64,000 nucleotides of DNA from the NCBI RefSeq assembly GCF_000019225.1, contig NC_010995.1:2116501-2180500 (forward strand), given 5' to 3'. The notes beneath the pieces were generated by a model, which had not been told where the DNA came from, ran no database searches, and worked only from the letters and a program-made list of their open reading frames with translations. The position numbers and the translations under genes are program-made. This DNA is from Cellvibrio japonicus Ueda107. Its GTDB lineage: Bacteria > Pseudomonadota > Gammaproteobacteria > Pseudomonadales > Cellvibrionaceae. Positions 62,601 through 64,000 of the stretch are shown here, one piece after another; position 1 is the stretch's first letter; each line of letters begins with the position of its first letter.

Positions 62601-64000
62601 TCAATAAGCGCTCGCTGGCCGCATCGAAATTGATGGAATAAAAATGCAGCTCGCAGTCGTCGTCACGCATACCGAAGGTATCAATTACCGCCTGGCAGTG
62701 CATGGCCAATGGCCCATGGTCAACGACCACCCCCTTGGGCTTGCCCGTGGAGCCGGAGGTATAGATCAAATAGGCTTGATGCCGGGGCTGGGTCAGGCTG
62801 GCAGGTGCGCTGTCCGGATAATGAGCGAGGGCCACGCTGTCATCCTCCAGGCACCAGCGATTGACCTCGGCTGGCAATTCACCCATGGTGTCAAACAGGG
62901 CGCGATAGCCCAGTAGCATCACAATGCCGCTGTCTTCGATGATGTAGTGCAGTCGCTCCCGGGGATATTCCGGATCCAGCGGCACGTAAGCTGCACCCGA
63001 CTTGAGTATGGCTAACAGCCCAATCACCATCTCAAAAGAGCGCTCCAGAGCCAGTCCTACCCGCTGTTCCGGTTGTATTCCTTGCGCGCGCAGCCAATGG
63101 GCCAGGCGATTGGCGCGGCGCTCCAGTTCGCCGTAACAGAGCGTTTCGCCATCCATGATTAACGCAATCGCTTCAGGCGCGGATGCAGCCCGCTGGGCAA
63201 ACCTGTCCTGCACAGGGATTAGCTCGCTATGGCTGACGGCATCGACCGGGGATGGGTTCAAGCACGCAAGGAGTTGCGCCTGTTCAGCGCTGTTAAATAA
63301 GGGGAGAGAGGCCACTGCCTGTTGGGGATCACCAATCATCGCCGCGAGCAGGTTGCGCCAGTGATCAGCCATGGCAGCAATGCGCGGCTCATCAAACAGA
63401 TCACGGCTATAGGTTAGGCAACATCCCAAGCGGCCATCGAGATCGGTGACCTCCAGGTTGAGGTCAAATTTAATGGCCCTGGCATCGTTGACAATGTATT
63501 CAACAGTCATACCTGCCAATTCACGGGTTTGCTGGAACTGCCAACGCTGCACGTTGCACATAACCTGGAACAGCGGGTTATAGGCGGCACTGCGCTGTGG
63601 CTGCAAGGCATCCACCACTTGTTCAAAAGGCAGATCCTGATGGGATTGCCCCTCGATGACTGTGCGCCGCACCTGGTCCAGCAGCTCTGACACTTTCATC
63701 TCAGCGCGCACCTGGCAACGCAACACCTGGGTGTTCAGGAATGCGCCGATCAGCCCTTCGCTCTCGGGGCGAATACGGTTGGCCACCGGTACACCAATAC
63801 GCAGATCGTCCTGACCGCTGTAGCGGTATAGCAACAGCGCCAAAGCCGCCGTAACCGTCATAAACAATGTAGTGCCACGGGTTGCATTAAACGCGTGAAC
63901 ACGGGCGGCCAGCTCATCGGGCAGATCGAAGCGATAAAGCTCGCCGCGGTGGCTTTGTACCGCAGGTCGGGGGCGGTCAGCGGGTAACTCCAATAGCGGG
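56689..64000 (-). CDS. pvdL: PvdL-like NRPS, C-terminal part: (C)-A(D-Tyr)-T-E-C-A(Dab)-T; N-terminus off-window
   Basis: The frame is open to the right edge; the apparent start at 63993 is a TTG inside a C domain. Visible order: end of C (to ~63300), A with SINFDAASERLL (~62615), pocket D-A-E-G-I-G-A-V-M, T with LGGDSILSIQ (~61570), E with HHLVVDGVSW (~60985), DCL-type C with LTPMQEGLLLHT (~59905), A with FDISVWQFL (~57935) and pocket D-I-W-E-L-T-A-D-D, the Dab code of PvdL, and T with LGGHSLLATQ (~56885). The C-A-T-E-C-A-T tail equals that of PvdL, which builds acyl-Glu-D-Tyr-Dab, and the first A closely resembles my memory of the PvdL Tyr domain. Docking-type tail RLSDLMAQLEV. The DNA is visibly more GC-rich than the other two NRPS genes. 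Confidence 0.93.
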   Translation of the reverse strand, partial: PLLELPADRPRPAVQSHRGELYRFDLPDELAARVHAFNATRGTTLFMTVTAALALLLYRYSGQDDLRIGVPVANRIRPESEGLIGAFLNTQVLRCQVRAEMKVSELLDQVRRTVIEGQSHQDLPFEQVVDALQPQRSAAYNPLFQVMCNVQRWQFQQTRELAGMTVEYIVNDARAIKFDLNLEVTDLDGRLGCCLTYSRDLFDEPRIAAMADHWRNLLAAMIGDPQQAVASLPLFNSAEQAQLLACLNPSPVDAVSHSELIPVQDRFAQRAASAPEAIALIMDGETLCYGELERRANRLAHWLRAQGIQPEQRVGLALERSFEMVIGLLAILKSGAAYVPLDPEYPRERLHYIIEDSGIVMLLGYRALFDTMGELPAEVNRWCLEDDSVALAHYPDSAPASLTQPRHQAYLIYTSGSTGKPKGVVVDHGPLAMHCQAVIDTFGMRDDDCELHFYSINFDAASERLLTALLCGARVVLRRQGQWAVEEIASLIAEHKVTILGLTPGYGSQLAQWVMDHRAVKENAFSSVRLCITGGEALTPEHWQAMSRAFQPAYFFNAYGPTETVVMPLAAPVGDSVRQGTATLPIGKAVGERVAYILDDNLMPVPAGATGELYIGGLGVARGYHGRLDLTAERFIPNPFDIAGRLYRTGDLVRLNADGLAEYVGRGDNQVKIRGFRIELGEIESCLLGAPGVREAAVLAVGNEGHRQLVGYLSGQVLADETIDTFKARVKDYLQQQLPDYMVPAQLIVLDRLPLNPNGKLDRRALPAPEIAALTQAYTQPESDLERELADIWSKVLNVDSVGIDHNFFELGGDSILSIQVVSRARQRGIHFKPKDLFQYQTVRTLARVATLKTQASDGLALTVEQGPLAGPSPMTPIQHWFFTLNVPHPPHWNQAVWLDMSEPVKPVLLELALQRLIHHHDALRLRFDQQEGQWQAAYQASVDLNGAAQPLLQVVNVAQVTDASPDVDAVQRSLDLQQGPLLRGLLLQAKNGGQRLLLVIHHLVVDGVSWRILLEDLQLCYRQLHAGAEIHLPAKTTAFRDWAAYWSDYANSDAIPEALAWWQTELDFAGLSNGTQGDAIEVNPTAKKHALPCDFPAGENLEWQANTLTVCLDPDQTQALLQRAPAAYRTQVNDLLLTALARVLCRWTGDESVLVQLEGHGREYTEDILDLTRTVGWLTAAYPVRLTPDMGDRVASIKAVKEQLRSVQSRLQSYGPLRYLATGWVREAMAALPVPSLTFNYLGQIDQGIDQDGLFRWAGGAETGNRDPEAPLPNDISIDGQVQGGALVLRWTYSAARYRESTIAELAEDYIRELDTLIATCLVDTNGGLTPSDFPLAQLSQVQLDALPIPARHIEDIYPLTPMQEGLLLHTLLEPGTGIYYMQDRYCIDSAVDPACFASAWQAVVDRHEALRTSFSWNAGEAMVQIVHKTWPVPMDYQDWRGVSEADNEQRLRALLKTEREAGFDLLNAPPFHLRLIRIDEARYWFLMSNHHILIDAWCRSLLIGDFFAIYSALLEGRNLALPAAPRYRDYIAWLGSQDPALSRQWWRTALQGFGASTPIASDRPLLREHAGNNGGMQVGDCYSHLSAQASHQLQTLARQHQLTINTFAQAAWALVLRRLSGQRDVLFGVTVAGRPIHLPALQQTVGLFINSIPLRVGFPDIGEDCRVSNWLQHLQAHNLELRDHEHLPLVDIQACSEVPKGEPLFDSLFVFENAPVEVSVLDRARQFNASSDSGRTHTNFPLTAVCYPGEELGLHISFDQRYFNDATVEAMLGEFQRLLLALVQGFDGMLGDIPLVGSSEQDFLIHECNNSERNYPLESYVRLFEQQVSIHAESIVASCRGEQWQYRELNQYANRLGHRLLALGNLADKPVALLAERNLKLLGMILGTFKAGTAYLPLDPAHPLQRLADMLTMSRAPVLVCERSQVALGHDVLALCPEHNRPLLLVWEDTQHDAVPDHNPGIYGTANSLAYVIYTSGSTGKPKGVMVTQRGMLNNQLSKVPYLQLDERDVVAQTASQCFDISVWQFLAAPLFGGRVVIVPNDIAHHPTALMAQVVAERITVLESVPSLIQRMLEEDEQPLSGLRWMLPTGEAMPPLLAKRWLERYPDIGLVNAYGPAECSDDVAFFPVSESFTTGSYLPIGSPTDNNRLYVLNDELSLTPIGAVGELYVAGTGVGRGYLADPVRTARAFIPNIFGGIGERLYGTGDLARRRSDGLLEYVGRADHQVKMRGFRIELGEIESCLLDVEGVREAAVIVQARLSGDYLVAYLTPTQTFIASHSQSELIERCKSWLQACLPDYMVPAYWQLLAEMPRNTNGKLDRKALPTLDIGALQEQSYVAPRDTLEQQLAAIWADVLKIDKVGIHDNFFQLGGHSLLATQIASRVQKVLHKGIPLRAMFECHTVESLADFIRGLESSSITREKADRLSDLMAQLEV

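Noticed and set aside
63991..63993. Apparent TTG start of the right-hand NRPS
   Set aside because: It lies inside a C domain and the frame continues to the window edge; it is not a start.
1..64000. CRISPR arrays, tRNA or rRNA genes, prophage
   Set aside because: No regularly spaced short repeats, no cloverleaf or rRNA sequence and no phage genes were seen.

Overview
The window carries most of a pyoverdine-type siderophore locus, bounded on the left by transposon debris and a potassium-uptake operon. The organism is most likely a gammaproteobacterium related to Pseudomonas. Moderate GC, roughly half at a glance and well below typical Pseudomonas, together with the non-pvd genes points to something like Cellvibrio; that placement is inference, because no rRNA or other marker is present.

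Left part (1-10.7 kb). A Tn3-family transposase runs in from the left edge and is broken by one in-frame stop. It is followed by the last ~50 codons of a cheV-type gene, a complete IS4-family insertion sequence, and a minus-strand operon trkH-kdpD-kdpE (K+ channel subunit, a short KdpD-like sensor kinase, and its response regulator). Next comes a 1034-residue GH15/phosphorylase-kinase-like protein.

Siderophore accessory part (10.7-28.5 kb). A minus-strand operon (SCP2-JmjC/cupin protein, DUF1624-type membrane acyltransferase, small unknown ORF) is followed by fecR, pvdQ, a hydroxyornithine acetyltransferase, pvdA, pvdP, pvdM, pvdE, an fpvA-like signalling receptor and an HSL-type esterase. 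From memory, the order fpvR/pvdQ/pvdA...pvdP/pvdM...pvdE/fpvA/NRPS matches the P. aeruginosa pvd region. pvdF, pvdN, pvdRT-opmQ and the sigma factor genes are missing here.

Synthetase part (28.5-64 kb, all minus strand). A pvdL-like synthetase (N-terminus beyond the right edge) is followed by pvdO, pvdH, an MbtH protein, a type II thioesterase, a SyrP-like Asp hydroxylase, a three-module NRPS and a terminal three-module NRPS with thioesterase. Specificity codes read by eye give ...-D-Tyr-Dab-Ser-D-X-Ser-Asp(beta-OH?)-D-Thr-Y, where X and Y are Orn/Lys-type pockets, probably N5-hydroxyornithine derivatives. PvdA makes hydroxyornithine, the GNAT enzyme acetylates it, PvdH makes Dab, PvdE exports the acylated peptide, PvdQ deacylates it, PvdP, PvdO and PvdM are periplasmic maturation proteins, and the receptor with FecR closes the signalling loop.

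The most striking new observation is a set of ten PvdS-type iron-starvation boxes. Eight are perfect TAAAT-N16-CGT and two have one mismatch. They lie in front of the siderophore operons and share an extended TAAATT...TCGTT pattern. One perfect site drives the otherwise undescribed SCP2-JmjC/DUF1624 operon, which links it to the siderophore regulon.
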